Shown piece by piece: positions 26,501-36,007 of a DNA stretch of 64,000 nucleotides (positions are counted from its first letter, which is position 1; every line of letters begins with the position of its first letter). The stretch is from Onishia niordana (GTDB lineage: Bacteria > Pseudomonadota > Gammaproteobacteria > Pseudomonadales > Halomonadaceae), in contig NZ_SDSD01000001.1 in the NCBI RefSeq assembly GCF_004798965.1, forward strand, positions 434,001 to 498,000, written 5' to 3'. A program made the translations under genes and the position numbers. A model generated the notes under the pieces. The model searched no databases. It was not told where the DNA came from and was given only the letters and a program-made list of their open reading frames with translations.

Positions 26501-28288
26501 GTGACGCCAAACTCACGAGAGGCCCAACTTCCTCGCATGTCGCCACCCACGCAGCCCATGATGCAGCAAAGCGACGCCCACTGGCTTGATGACATCATCG
26601 AGGCCGAGGCGCTGACGGTGCTCTTTCAACCCATTGTCGATGGCGAAAGTCAGTTGATTTTTGGCTACGAGGCGCTGGTGCGTGGGCCTTCGGATTGCCC
26701 ACTACATTCCCCTCTGATGCTATTCGGCGTTGCCGAAAAAGAAGGACGACTGGTTGAACTCGACCTCCTTTGTCGACGGTTGGCCATCCAGCGCTTTGTC
26801 GAACTGGACCTGCCAGCGCACCTGTTTCTCAATGTGATGCCGGCGACCCTCCTTGAACGGGGTTTCCGCGAAGGCGCCACCATCGAGTACCTGAGACGAT
26901 TAGGCCTTTCACCACAACGGGTGGTCATCGAACTGACCGAGCACGCGCCGATCCACGACTACGATTTGATGCGCCGGGCCGTCGGCCACTATCGGGACAT
27001 GGGCTTCAAAGTGGCGCTTGACGATCTTGGCGCCGGTTATTCAGGGCTACGCCACTGGGCCGAGCTGCGTCCGGATTTCGTCAAGATTGATCGCCACTTC
27101 ATCGAAGGCATCGATCAGGACAGCCCCAAGCAGCAGTTCCTGCGTTCGATCATCGACGTCGCTCGCAACCTGAACTGCACGCTAATCGCCGAGGGCATCG
27201 AAACCCGCGAGGAATATCATACGCTGTGGGGCATGCAGGTGGCCTACCTGCAGGGCTATCATTTCGCTCGTCCCAGCGACCAGCCACCCCATAGCATCGC
27301 CCACCTCATGCCCACTGCCGGGCGCCACTACAACAAGAGCGTCACGGCTGCCTCGATCTGCAAGCCGGTTGCGGCAATCGATGCCAAGGCCAAGCTGCAG
27401 GTGCTGCTTGATCGCTTCAAGCATGACCCCAGTCTTCGCTGCGTGGCCCTGGTCAGCCAGGGCCGACCGCTGGGCATCATTCGTCGCAATACCTTTCTGA
27501 CACTCTTTGCCAACCCCTTCGGTCACTCGCTTTATGCCAAAAGCACCTTGGACGAGCTGAGCGAGAAGCACATGGTCCTGGCCCGCCTCAATACGCCATT
27601 GGAACAATTGAGCCAATGGATCACCGAGACAGAAGGCGAGCGCCATGAAGACTTCGTGATCGTCGACGATGCCGGTGTATACCAGGGGATGGGCAATATT
27701 ATCGACCTGCTGCGTGAAATTACGGCCTATCAGGTACGCCTGGCCCGCCACGCCAATCCCTTGACCGGTCTCCCCGGCAACGCCCTGATCAATGACGCCC
27801 TGGCGACACGACTGAACGATGGACGTGACTTCGTCGCGGCGTACTGCGATCTGGATCAGTTCAAAGCGTATAACGATGGCTACGGCTATGCCCATGGCGA
27901 CGAGGTTATCATTGCCGTGGCGACCTTGCTGCAGGACACCTTGCGAGAACACGGCCACTTCGTGGGTCATATCGGCGGTGACGATTTCATGCTGCTGCTG
28001 AGCGGCGACGACTGGGCAAACCATTGCCAGCAGGTGCTGGAGCGTTTCGAGGCGATGACACCAAGCTTCTACCGGCCCACTGATCGACAGGCCGGCGGAC
28101 TGACAAGCAAAGATCGTCAGGGTCAGCAACGCTTCTTTCCCTTTATCAGTTTAAGCATCGCCGCGCTGCCGGTTGACCCACAGCACTTCAAGAGCCCCGT
28201 GGCCATCTCCGACAGACTCTGCGAGCTCAAACGACATGCCAAACGCACGCCTGGTAATTACCTGCTGATCGAGCGCCGGTGCCACTGA
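26501..28288 (+). CDS. EAL-CBS-GGDEF protein (c-di-GMP phosphodiesterase, degenerate cyclase)
   Basis: 595 residues from GTG 26501; ATG 26537 is an alternative start. Order: EAL domain (about 25-265) with the catalytic residues present (EALVRG, the Asn of LNVMPA, ELTEHA, DDLGAGYSG, KIDRHF, EGIET); a tandem CBS pair (about 300-410); then a GGDEF-type domain whose signature reads GGDDF (Glu to Asp). The EAL half looks active for hydrolysing c-di-GMP to pGpG. The altered cyclase signature may be inactive or only bind GTP. CBS domains suggest adenosine-nucleotide control. It appears to be a single-gene unit with overlapping palindromes just upstream. Confidence 0.9.
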   Translation: MTPNSREAQLPRMSPPTQPMMQQSDAHWLDDIIEAEALTVLFQPIVDGESQLIFGYEALVRGPSDCPLHSPLMLFGVAEKEGRLVELDLLCRRLAIQRFVELDLPAHLFLNVMPATLLERGFREGATIEYLRRLGLSPQRVVIELTEHAPIHDYDLMRRAVGHYRDMGFKVALDDLGAGYSGLRHWAELRPDFVKIDRHFIEGIDQDSPKQQFLRSIIDVARNLNCTLIAEGIETREEYHTLWGMQVAYLQGYHFARPSDQPPHSIAHLMPTAGRHYNKSVTAASICKPVAAIDAKAKLQVLLDRFKHDPSLRCVALVSQGRPLGIIRRNTFLTLFANPFGHSLYAKSTLDELSEKHMVLARLNTPLEQLSQWITETEGERHEDFVIVDDAGVYQGMGNIIDLLREITAYQVRLARHANPLTGLPGNALINDALATRLNDGRDFVAAYCDLDQFKAYNDGYGYAHGDEVIIAVATLLQDTLREHGHFVGHIGGDDFMLLLSGDDWANHCQQVLERFEAMTPSFYRPTDRQAGGLTSKDRQGQQRFFPFISLSIAALPVDPQHFKSPVAISDRLCELKRHAKRTPGNYLLIERRCH

Positions 28289-28507
28289 CGTTTCATTTCG
28301 TGGAGCGGCAACACTATCCCACCACGTCAACGCCTCTTCATGTCACCAAGCCGAGTGAGATCCTGCTTGGCACGCTCAGCGCTCGGCGGGAAGATCGCAA
28401 TCAGGCAGTGAATCGATTGTGAAGAAGCGGGCGTGAACCGGTACAATACGCACCCACTCTTTTGCCACTTGCTCGGCCACGCTGAGCCCTTTCGATTGGA
28501 CCGCCTT

Positions 28508-30097
28508 TTGATCTCCACCGCCAATATCACCATGCAGTTCGGGGCCAAGCCCCTGTTCGAGGATGTCTCGATCAAGTTCAATAACGGCAATCGTTATGGA
28601 CTGATCGGCGCCAACGGCTGCGGCAAGTCGACCTTCATGAAGATTCTCGGTGGCGATCTCGAGCCGTCCGGCGGGCAGGTAATGCTCGATTCCGGCACCC
28701 GCCTGGGCAAACTGCGCCAGGACCAGTTCGCCTATGAAGACCACCGGGTGATCGACACCGTGATCATGGGCAACACCGAGCTTTGGGAGGTCGCCGACGA
28801 GCGCGAGCGTATCTACTCGAATCCGGAGATGAGCGAAGAGGACGGCATGCGCGTGGCCGATCTCGAGACCCGCTTCGCCGAGCTCGACGGCTACACCGCC
28901 GAGGCCCGTGCCGGCGAGCTGCTGCTGGGGCTCGGCATTCCCGAGGCTCAACACTTCGGCCCGATGAGTGCCGTCTCGCCGGGTTGGAAGCTTCGTGTGC
29001 TGCTGGCCCAGGCGCTCTTCGCCGACCCCGATGTGCTGCTGCTCGACGAGCCCACCAACCATCTGGATATCAACACTATCCGCTGGCTCGAGGGCGTGCT
29101 CACCGCGCGCAGCAGCACCATGGTGATCATTTCCCACGATCGCCACTTCCTCAACAGCGTCTGCACCCATATGGCCGACCTCGACTACGGCGAGATCCAG
29201 CTGTTCCCGGGTAACTACGACGACTACATGACCGCGGCGACGCAAGCTCGCGAACGCCTGCACGCCGATAATGCCAAGAAGAAGGCCGAGATCGCCGACC
29301 TACAGGCCTTCGTCAGCCGCTTCTCGGCCAACGCCTCCAAGGCCAAGCAGGCGACCTCGCGCCAGCGCAAGATCGACAAGATCCAGCTCGAGGAGGTCAA
29401 GCCTTCGAGCCGCGTTAGCCCCTTCATCCGTTTTGAGCAGAACAAGAAGATCCACCGCGGTGCGGTGCAGGTCGAATCGCTGGCCAAGGGCTTCGACGAA
29501 GGCCCGCTGTTCAAGAACCTGGGCATGCAGATCGAGGCCGGCGAGCGCGTGGCGATCATCGGCCCCAATGGGGTCGGCAAGACCACCCTGCTGCGCTGTT
29601 TGAGCGGCCACCTGGCGCCGGACGAAGGCGAAGTCAAATGGACCGACAGCGCCGAGCTTGGCTACTTCGCCCAGGATCACGCCGACGACTTCGCCAACCC
29701 GGCCACCCTCTATGAGTGGATGGCCCAGTGGACCGACGGCGGCGAGCAGATGATCCGCGGGGCCCTTGGCCGCATGCTGTTCTCCAACGACGAGATCGGC
29801 AAGTCGGTGAAGGTGATCTCCGGTGGCGAGCAGGGTCGCATGCTGTTCGGCAAGCTGGCCTTGCAGAAGCCCAATGTGCTGCTGATGGACGAGCCCACCA
29901 ACCACCTGGACATGGAATCCATCGAGGCCCTCAACCTGGCCCTGGAGCACTACCCGGGCACCCTGGTGTTCGTCAGCCACGACCGCGAGTTCGTGTCTTC
30001 GCTTGCTACCCGCATCCTCGACATGAGCGGTGAGCGGATCGTCGACTTCAGCGGCAGCTACGACGACTACCTGAAGAGTCAGGGGGTCTACGGCTGA
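28508..30097 (+). CDS. ybiT: ABC-F family ATPase YbiT
   Basis: 529 residues from TTG 28508 ([12 protein letters not shown]). This start matches the family N-terminus (YbiT is ~530 residues), whereas the open frame extends upstream to a GTG at 28433. Two ABC domains with Walker [10 protein letters not shown] and GPNGVGKTT, Walker [12 protein letters not shown] and [11 protein letters not shown], joined by a basic linker ([19 protein letters not shown]) that contacts tRNA or rRNA in ABC-F proteins. The first signature is altered (SAVSPGWK) as is usual in YbiT. There are no membrane segments. It is a ribosome-associated translation factor. A rare TTG start is predicted. Confidence 0.92.
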   Translation: MISTANITMQFGAKPLFEDVSIKFNNGNRYGLIGANGCGKSTFMKILGGDLEPSGGQVMLDSGTRLGKLRQDQFAYEDHRVIDTVIMGNTELWEVADERERIYSNPEMSEEDGMRVADLETRFAELDGYTAEARAGELLLGLGIPEAQHFGPMSAVSPGWKLRVLLAQALFADPDVLLLDEPTNHLDINTIRWLEGVLTARSSTMVIISHDRHFLNSVCTHMADLDYGEIQLFPGNYDDYMTAATQARERLHADNAKKKAEIADLQAFVSRFSANASKAKQATSRQRKIDKIQLEEVKPSSRVSPFIRFEQNKKIHRGAVQVESLAKGFDEGPLFKNLGMQIEAGERVAIIGPNGVGKTTLLRCLSGHLAPDEGEVKWTDSAELGYFAQDHADDFANPATLYEWMAQWTDGGEQMIRGALGRMLFSNDEIGKSVKVISGGEQGRMLFGKLALQKPNVLLMDEPTNHLDMESIEALNLALEHYPGTLVFVSHDREFVSSLATRILDMSGERIVDFSGSYDDYLKSQGVYG

Positions 30098-30194
30098 GGA
30101 GCAGGCCCAGATCTCACGGGCGCCCGGCATCTTGTCCGGGCCGCAGGACGGCGGGCAAAACTAGGGCGCTAGCCGCCGGCCAGGCGCACTAGCC

Positions 30195-31088
30195 TTACCC
30201 GCGCAACAGGGCCTCCCGCTCCCTGACCGCCTCGGCGATGAAATCCAGCAAGGCACGAATCCGGGCCACGCGTCGCAGGTCGGGATGCGTCAACAGCCAC
30301 AGGTCGGTGGCCAGCAGCGGTACCGGCTCACCGAGCCTCACCAGCCGCGGGTCGGCATCGGCGAGATAGCAGGGCAGCACCGCGACTCCCGCCCCTTCGC
30401 GAACCGCGCCGAGCATGCCCAGCATGCTGTCGAGCCGATAGCGGCAACGCGCCGCCACCGACTGGCTCTCCATCCAGGCCTCCAACGCCGGATAGCCCAG
30501 CTGGGCATCCGGTCCCACCCAATCCAGATCGGTCAGGTCCGCCCCAATACACCCTTCGGCATGGCGGTCGCGCGCGCCATACACGGCCTGGGCGATCTGC
30601 CCGATGCGCCGCCCGACCAGCATCTCCGGCGGCGTCGAGGAGGGGCGCACCGCCACATCGGCGTCGCGCCGGGTCAGGCTATAGAGCTGATTGGAGACGG
30701 CGACCTCCAGCACGATCTGCGGATGCCGGCGACGAAAGTCGGCGAAGATCGGCGACAGCAGCCCCATCAGTAGGGTGTCGGTGGTGGTCACCCGCAGGGT
30801 CCCCGACAGGCCCAGGTCACGTCCTATCAGGCGACGCTCCGCCCCCAGTACCTCGTCCTCGATGCGCTTGGCGGTCGCCGCCATGTCGTCACCGGCCGGG
30901 GTCGGCGTATAGCCGCGGCGGGCACGCACGAAGAGGCTCACGCCCAGACGCCGCTCGATGCCATCCAGGCGGCGAAACACCGTGGCGTGACTCAGGCCCA
31001 GCCGGCGCGCTGCCCCCGACAGCGAGCCGGCCTCGCTGATTGCCAGCACGACCCGCAGGTCCTCCCAGTGCATCGATTGTTCATTCAT
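30195..31088 (-). CDS. LysR-family regulator
   Basis: 297 residues from ATG 31088 (MNEQSMHW). N-terminal winged HTH (SLSGAARRLGLSHATVFRRLDGIERRLG), then a type-2 PBP effector domain from about residue 90. The open frame continues far upstream but that part overlaps the divergent quinone reductase gene and is not real. Divergence from that reductase with 90 bp between suggests it is the target. Ligand unknown. Confidence 0.9.
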   Translation of the reverse strand: MNEQSMHWEDLRVVLAISEAGSLSGAARRLGLSHATVFRRLDGIERRLGVSLFVRARRGYTPTPAGDDMAATAKRIEDEVLGAERRLIGRDLGLSGTLRVTTTDTLLMGLLSPIFADFRRRHPQIVLEVAVSNQLYSLTRRDADVAVRPSSTPPEMLVGRRIGQIAQAVYGARDRHAEGCIGADLTDLDWVGPDAQLGYPALEAWMESQSVAARCRYRLDSMLGMLGAVREGAGVAVLPCYLADADPRLVRLGEPVPLLATDLWLLTHPDLRRVARIRALLDFIAEAVREREALLRG

Positions 31089-31178
31089 GCAAAGTCCACT
31101 GCCGTGTTTGGGGAATATTCTTTCATCAGCGCAAAGACTAGCCTGATCCTGCCCCTCACGACACCCAGGAGACACGTC

Positions 31179-31928
31179 ATGCAGGTACTGATCGTCCACT
31201 GCCACCCCGAGCCCCGCTCCTTCAATGCCGCCCTCACCAACATCGCCGTCGAGACTCTGGAAGGGCTCGGCCACCGGGTAGAGGTCGCCGACCTCTACGC
31301 CGAGGGCTTCGATCCGGTGGAACGCCCCACGCACTTTCGCGCGCGGCGTGATGGCAACTACTTCGCCCCTCTCGATGAGCAGCGCCATGCCGTCGAATCC
31401 GGCGGCCTGCCCGAGGACGTGCAAGGCGAGATCGCCCGCCTCGAGCGGGCGGATCTGGTAATCCTGCAATTCCCGCTGTGGTGGCATGCGCAACCCGCGA
31501 TGCTCAAGGGCTGGTTCGATCGTGTCTTCGTCTATGGCGGCCTCTACAGCGGCAGCCGCCGCTATGATCGAGGCGTGCTGCGCGGCAAGCGCGTGCTGTG
31601 TTCGGTGACCACCGGCTCCCCGGCGCCCGCTTTCTCGCGAGATGGCCGCGGCGGGGACATAGCCACGCTGATGTGGCCCATCCACTGCTCGCTCTACTAC
31701 GTTGGCCTCGAGGTGCTGCCGCCCCAACTCAGCTACGGCATCCAGGGCGGCGGGCTCAGCTACCAGTCCGAGGCTCGCTTTCGGGAACAACTGGAAGCCG
31801 ACAAGGCGCGCTGGGCAAACCGGCTGCAGGCACTCGACCAGGAGGAGCCACTGGCGTTCTCGGGCTGGAATGACTGGGACGACGACGGCGTGCTCAAACC
31901 CGAGCATCCGGCTCGCTGGCGGCCCTGA
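31179..31928 (+). CDS. NAD(P)H dehydrogenase (quinone), flavodoxin-like fold
   Basis: 249 residues from ATG 31179 with AGGAG upstream. N-terminal LIVHCHPEPRSFNAAL is the FMN/FAD phosphate loop of the NQO/MdaB/YwrO family; FPLWWHAQPAMLKGWFDRVF is the second family signature. It probably reduces quinones by two electrons to avoid radicals. The C-terminal ~40 residues extend past the core fold. Its 3' end overlaps the convergent MocR gene by 35 bp. The divergent LysR gene is the probable regulator. Confidence 0.9.
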   Translation: MQVLIVHCHPEPRSFNAALTNIAVETLEGLGHRVEVADLYAEGFDPVERPTHFRARRDGNYFAPLDEQRHAVESGGLPEDVQGEIARLERADLVILQFPLWWHAQPAMLKGWFDRVFVYGGLYSGSRRYDRGVLRGKRVLCSVTTGSPAPAFSRDGRGGDIATLMWPIHCSLYYVGLEVLPPQLSYGIQGGGLSYQSEARFREQLEADKARWANRLQALDQEEPLAFSGWNDWDDDGVLKPEHPARWRP

Positions 31929-33435
31929 GGGCCAGCCACTCCTGGCACAGCCAGCCGCCAGCCCGAGCGATCTCTTCCTCGCTCGCCCCGGCGTAGCCCA
32001 GCACCAGACCGGGGCGGCCGGGGGGCGTCAGATAATACGTCGACAGCGGCGACAGCCCGATGTCGTGCTCAATCCCGCGGGCGACCAGCGCCGCCTCGGT
32101 GGTGTGATCATCGAGCCAGGCCACCAGGTGCATACCGGCCTGCCCCTCCGACAGCTTAAGCCCCGCACTGACCGCCGGCGCCAAGGCATCGCGCAGGCGG
32201 GCCTGGCGCTCACGGTAGCAGTCGCGCATGCGCCGCACATGGCGGGAGAAGTGACCAGCGGCGATGAACTCGGCTAGCGCCGATTGCACCACGTACTGGC
32301 CCTCGCGATGGAGCCGGGCGTTGGCCCGCCGACACGGGTCCACCAGCGCCTCGGGCAGCACCACATAGCCAAGCCGCAGTCCCGGGTAGAGCACCTTGCT
32401 GAAGGTGCCGACATAGAGCACCCGCCCGCCGTCGTCGAGGCCCTGGAGCGCGGCAATGGGCCGCTGGCCATAGCGAAACTCGCTGTCGTAGTCGTCCTCG
32501 ACGATCCAGGCCCCATGCCGCTCGGCGGCCTCGAGCAGGGCCAGGCGCCGCCCCAGGGTCATGGTCACCCCGCTGGGATACTGATGCGAGGGCGTGACCT
32601 GGATCAGCCGCGGCGCGGGCAGATCCGCCACCACCCGCAGGCCCTCGTCATCCACCGGCACCGCGTGCAGCTCGAGTCCGGCTGCCTCGAAGCAGGCCTT
32701 GGCGCCGCCGTAGCCGGGTTCCTCGACCCAGGCCCGGTCGCCGGGGTCGGTGAGCAGACGCGCGATCAGCTCGAACCCCTGCTGGGCACCCTGGACGATG
32801 AGGATCTGCTCCGGGCGACAGCGCACCGAGCGCGATAGCCGCAGATAGTCACACAGCGCCTCGCGCAGCGCCGGCACGCCACCCTGGGCCTGATAGCCCA
32901 GCCATTCGGTGGGCGCCCGATGCAGATGCCGCCTCATCAGCCGCTGCCATAGCGCCTGGGGGAAGCGATCCAGCGCCGGCAATCCGGGCGTGAAGACGCC
33001 GGGACGCGCGTTCGGACCGGGGCTGTAACCAAGCAGCCGCGTGCCCCGCGACGACAGCGAGACCTCCCTTGTCTTCGGGGCCGCACTGGCGGGCATCGAT
33101 GCCTGCTCTGATGGGGTGCCTGATTCCAGTGACGCCCCGGCCAGCCGGGGCAGATCGGCAACGAAGGTCCCAGCACCAGGGCGAGTCTCCAGGAAGCCCT
33201 CGGCGACCAACTGCTCGAGAGCGGCCAGCACGGTATTGCGCCCTAGGCATAGCTCACGGGCCAGGCGCCGGGAGGACGGCAGTCGACTCCCCGGGGCCAG
33301 CCGTCCCGCCTGAATGCGCTCGCGCAGCCCAAGATAGAGCCGCCGGCTGAGCGGCCCCGATGCGGGGTCGGTGAGCTCCATGGCGAGGGCGTCGATAACC
33401 CAGTCCAGCGCAGCCTGCGATGAAAGCGGTTCCAT
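31894..33435 (-). CDS. MocR-type regulator (GntR HTH plus aminotransferase domain)
   Basis: 513 residues from ATG 33435, with GAGGG at 5-bp spacing. GntR winged HTH near 40-100 (GSRLPSSRRLARELCLGRNT), then a Pro/Ser-rich linker, then a fold-type I aminotransferase-like domain from about residue 145. The PLP lysine is in GTFSKVLYPGLRLGY and the phosphate-binding Asp region in WIVEDDYDSEF. Members (PdxR, GabR, TauR) sense PLP plus an amine ligand. It diverges from a GNAT gene that may be its target; the ligand is not known. Confidence 0.92.
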   Translation of the reverse strand: MEPLSSQAALDWVIDALAMELTDPASGPLSRRLYLGLRERIQAGRLAPGSRLPSSRRLARELCLGRNTVLAALEQLVAEGFLETRPGAGTFVADLPRLAGASLESGTPSEQASMPASAAPKTREVSLSSRGTRLLGYSPGPNARPGVFTPGLPALDRFPQALWQRLMRRHLHRAPTEWLGYQAQGGVPALREALCDYLRLSRSVRCRPEQILIVQGAQQGFELIARLLTDPGDRAWVEEPGYGGAKACFEAAGLELHAVPVDDEGLRVVADLPAPRLIQVTPSHQYPSGVTMTLGRRLALLEAAERHGAWIVEDDYDSEFRYGQRPIAALQGLDDGGRVLYVGTFSKVLYPGLRLGYVVLPEALVDPCRRANARLHREGQYVVQSALAEFIAAGHFSRHVRRMRDCYRERQARLRDALAPAVSAGLKLSEGQAGMHLVAWLDDHTTEAALVARGIEHDIGLSPLSTYYLTPPGRPGLVLGYAGASEEEIARAGGWLCQEWLALRAASEPDARV

Positions 33436-33451
33436 GATTTCCCTCAAAACC

Positions 33452-33469
33452 GGTTCTTATTCTGGAACC
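33452..33469. promoter_or_regulatory. Candidate operator between mocR and GNAT gene
   Basis: GGTTCTTATTCTGGAACC has 5-bp inverted arms (GGTTC/GAACC) and is flanked on the left by AACC that forms AACCGGTT. It lies 17 bp upstream of the mocR start and 66 bp before the acetyltransferase start. Confidence 0.35.
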
Positions 33470-33534
33470 ACTATGCCCCCAGACTGGCATTCGGTCACCC
33501 CTCAACCTCAACCCTCAAGCTGAGGAGAATCGCT

Positions 33535-33996
33535 ATGCCCGTGCGCCCCGCGACCCACGATGACCTTTCTGCCCTTGGTGAGCTGCTCGACGGCTACCGT
33601 CGCTTCTACGGCAAGGCGGCTGACCTCGCCGCCGCCACCGACTTCGCGTCGCGCCGCCTGGCGCTCGGCGACTCGTATCTACTGGTGGAGGCCGGCCCCG
33701 ACGGCACGCTGCGGGGCTTCGTGCAGCTCTACCCGACCCTGTCGACGGTGCAATTGGCCCCACGCTGGATCCTCGGCGATATTTACGTGACGCCCGAGGC
33801 GCGCCGCCAGGGTGTCGCCAAGGCCCTGATGAACGCCGCCCGCGAACTGGCCGAGTCTCACGGTATCGCACAGCTACGACTGCAAACCCAGGTGGAGAAC
33901 CACAGCGCCAAGGCGCTCTACGCATCAATGGGCTGGCGCCGCGACGACGCCTTCGATCACTACAGCCTCTCCCTCCCGACCAGCACGGCTCGCTGA
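33535..33996 (+). CDS. GNAT family N-acetyltransferase
   Basis: 153 residues, a single GNAT domain. Motif A, which binds acetyl-CoA, is in LGDIYVTPEARRQGVAKALMNAA (R-x2-G-x-A near residues 94-99); motif B is NHSAKALYASMGW. The substrate is unknown. It is divergent from the MocR regulator and followed by another GNAT gene and a PaiB-like gene on the same strand, possibly one unit. Confidence 0.9.
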   Translation: MPVRPATHDDLSALGELLDGYRRFYGKAADLAAATDFASRRLALGDSYLLVEAGPDGTLRGFVQLYPTLSTVQLAPRWILGDIYVTPEARRQGVAKALMNAARELAESHGIAQLRLQTQVENHSAKALYASMGWRRDDAFDHYSLSLPTSTAR

Positions 33997-34033
33997 GATG
34001 GCACTTAATATGGCACCTGGAGATGGCACTTAA
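33995..34033 (+). repeat. Short direct repeats between two GNAT genes
   Basis: GAGATGGCACTTAA occurs at 33995-34008 and 34020-34033, with a partial copy (ATGGCACCTG) between. The first copy overlaps the stop codon of the upstream gene. Confidence 0.7.
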
Positions 34034-34048
34034 AGAGAGGGGCAACGT

Positions 34049-34798
34049 ATGACGACCACCAATGCCTATAACCAGCCGGTGGGCCGGCCCGTGCCGGGCT
34101 GGCAGGGTGCCAAAAGGCCCAGACCCGTCGCGCTGACAGGCCAGAGGGTTCGCGTCGAGCCCCTCGATGCCGACCGCCACGCCAACGACTTGTTCACGGC
34201 CTGGCAATCTCCCGATGCGCCCCCTGAGTCCCAGCCGAACGATGCCCCGGCGGCGCGCTGGACCTATCTGGGCGGGCGGCCCTTCGACGACCGCCCCGGC
34301 TGTCACGCCTGGCTGGCCGAGCAGGCGGCAAGCGCCGATCCGCGTTTCTACGCCATCGTCGACGCCGCCTGCGGCCAGGCGCAGGGCATCGCCGCCTACC
34401 TGAATATCGTGCCCGAGCACGGCAGCATTGAGGTCGGCCACCTGAACTTCTCGCCACGCCTCGCGCGCACCGCTGCCGCTACCGAGGCTATGGTGCTGAT
34501 GATGGGCCACGCCTTCGCCCTGGGCTATCGGCGCTACGAATGGAAGTGTGATGCCCTCAATGCGCCGTCGCGGCGCGCCGCCGAACGGCTGGGCTTTCGC
34601 TTCGAGGGGGTCTTCCGCCAGCACCGGGTGGTGCAGGGCCGCAACCGCGACACGGCCTGGTTTTCGGTGCTCGACGGCGACTGGCCGGCGCTGGAGCGTG
34701 CCTTCGCGCGCTGGCTCGCCCCCGACAACTTCGATGCCTGCGGCCGCCAGCGCCGCCCCCTCGGCGAGCTGACCGAGGCGGCGCTGGCGGCCAGCTAA
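34049..34798 (+). CDS. GNAT acetyltransferase, RimJ/RimL-like
   Basis: 249 residues. An N-terminal 35-residue leader (PVGRPVPGWQGAKRPRP) precedes the core VALTGQRVRVEPLDADRHANDLF, typical of RimJ/RimL-type acetyltransferases; EVGHLNFSPRLARTAAATEA is motif A and WKCDALNAPSRRAAERLGF motif B. These enzymes acetylate protein N-termini or small amines. It lies 52 bp after the first GNAT gene. Confidence 0.9.
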   Translation: MTTTNAYNQPVGRPVPGWQGAKRPRPVALTGQRVRVEPLDADRHANDLFTAWQSPDAPPESQPNDAPAARWTYLGGRPFDDRPGCHAWLAEQAASADPRFYAIVDAACGQAQGIAAYLNIVPEHGSIEVGHLNFSPRLARTAAATEAMVLMMGHAFALGYRRYEWKCDALNAPSRRAAERLGFRFEGVFRQHRVVQGRNRDTAWFSVLDGDWPALERAFARWLAPDNFDACGRQRRPLGELTEAALAAS

Positions 34799-34836
34799 CG
34801 ACACGGCTAAGTCCCATCACGACGAGGAGACGCTCG

Positions 34837-35451
34837 ATGTACGTCCCCCCCGCGCTGCGAATGACCACGCCCCAGGCCCAGGCCTTGATCGAGACGCAGC
34901 CCTTCGGTGTGCTGATCGGCGACGACCTGCAGGCAACCCACCTGCCGTTGCTGCTGAACCGAGACGAAGGCGAGTTCGGCACCCTCTACGGCCACCTCGC
35001 CCGAGCCAACCCGCACTGGCAGGCGCTGGAGGGTCGTCGAGTACTGGCGATCTTCAGCGGCCCACATGCCTATGTGTCGCCCAGCTGGTACGCCACTCGC
35101 CCAGCCGTGCCGACCTGGAACTACGCCGCCGTGCACGCCGAAGGGCGCTTCGAGCGACTCGACGGGGCCGCCACCGCCGCGCTGATCGAGCGCAGCCTGG
35201 CTCACTTCGAACCCGGCCTTGTCGACGACAAGGTGATGCTGGATGACGCCTTCCGTGACCGGCTGCTGGCCGGCATCGTCGGTTTCCGGGTGCCCATCGC
35301 CTCGCTCCAGGGCAAGGCAAAACTTGGTCAGCAGCGCAGCGCCGCCGACCAGGCCGGGGTGGCGGCCGGGCTTGGCGACAGCGCCGCTCCCGAGGCTAAG
35401 GCGCTCCTGCGCTACATGCACGACCAGGCGCTGGGCACAGGGGCGCAATGA
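34837..35451 (+). CDS. PaiB-like FMN-binding protein
   Basis: 204 residues. It begins MYVPPALRM, the near-invariant PaiB start, and contains a split-barrel FMN-binding domain: FGVLIGDDLQATHLPLLL, then AIFSGPHAYVSPSWY and PTWNYAAVHAEGRF; the C-terminal KLGQQRSAADQAGVAAGL is also conserved. B. subtilis PaiB is described as a negative regulator; others act as flavin reductase or haem-binding proteins. Here it follows two acetyltransferase genes, recalling the paiA (acetyltransferase)-paiB pairing. Confidence 0.9.
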   Translation: MYVPPALRMTTPQAQALIETQPFGVLIGDDLQATHLPLLLNRDEGEFGTLYGHLARANPHWQALEGRRVLAIFSGPHAYVSPSWYATRPAVPTWNYAAVHAEGRFERLDGAATAALIERSLAHFEPGLVDDKVMLDDAFRDRLLAGIVGFRVPIASLQGKAKLGQQRSAADQAGVAAGLGDSAAPEAKALLRYMHDQALGTGAQ

Positions 35452-35482
35452 CTCTGGCACCAGCGTCGTGCTAAACGCAAAA

Positions 35483-35508
35483 CGCCGCCACCCCAAGGGG
35501 TAGCGGCG
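35483..35508. terminator. Terminator hairpin between paiB-like gene and phasin gene
   Basis: Arms CGCCGC-CA-CCCC and GGGG-TA-GCGGCG (one mismatch) with an AA loop. On the minus strand it is followed by TTTT, so it best serves the leftward phasin gene, but it also lies 31 bp past the rightward paiB-like gene. Confidence 0.55.
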
Positions 35509-35567
35509 TATATCTTCATCTTGCTTATCGGCAGGGAAACGCCCCGCCGATCATCGACCCAATCGCG

Positions 35568-35957
35568 TTACTTGGACGCCGGCTTGCTGGCCGAGGTGGC
35601 GGAGCTTGCCGCCTTGGAAGCGCTGGAGACGCTCTCTTCGGTCAGTTTCTGCGCCTGCTGGGCGACTTCCTGATTCATGGCCACAACCTTCTCGGCATCG
35701 GCCTTGACGCGCTCGCCAACGTCCTTAGCGACTTTCTGCTGGCCTTCGACATAGCTGCGCAGGCCTTCGGCATCCTTGACGTTCAAGGCAGCGCGCGCTT
35801 GGTTGAGGCCAAGATCGCTATAGGCCTTGGCAGCATCGAACTGGGCGGCCATCAGCTTTTCGGTGTAGTCGATGCTCATGGCGGCGTAGGCGCGTGCCGG
35901 GCCGAAGAACATGGATTCAAACTGCTGAGTGACTTGATCGAAATTGGTATTGCTCAT
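35568..35957 (-). CDS. phaP: Phasin family protein
   Basis: 129 residues, almost wholly helical and Ala-rich: FDQVTQQFESMFFGPARAYAA at the start, amphipathic helices through residue 100, and a Ser/Ala/Lys-rich tail (SSASKAASSATSASKPASK). The Phasin_2-type layout indicates a protein coating polyhydroxyalkanoate granules. PHA synthase genes are not in this window. Two TTGCA-type palindromes upstream resemble PhaR sites. Confidence 0.88.
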   Translation of the reverse strand: MSNTNFDQVTQQFESMFFGPARAYAAMSIDYTEKLMAAQFDAAKAYSDLGLNQARAALNVKDAEGLRSYVEGQQKVAKDVGERVKADAEKVVAMNQEVAQQAQKLTEESVSSASKAASSATSASKPASK

Positions 35958-36007
35958 GGTTCACCTCATTAGCGAACGGTTTCAAAAGGAGGGGCTTCCT
36001 GCCCCTC

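Noticed and set aside
30122..30141. Inverted repeat GCCCGG/CCGGGC after ybiT as a terminator
   Set aside because: Only 6-bp arms and no T-run in either direction.
31089..31907. Upstream extension of the LysR frame at 30195-31088
   Set aside because: It lies antisense to the quinone reductase and lacks LysR similarity; ATG 31088 gives the normal LysR start.
33533..34804. Leftward 423-codon frame opposite two GNAT genes
   Set aside because: It spans both GNAT genes on the antisense strand and has no recognisable domain.
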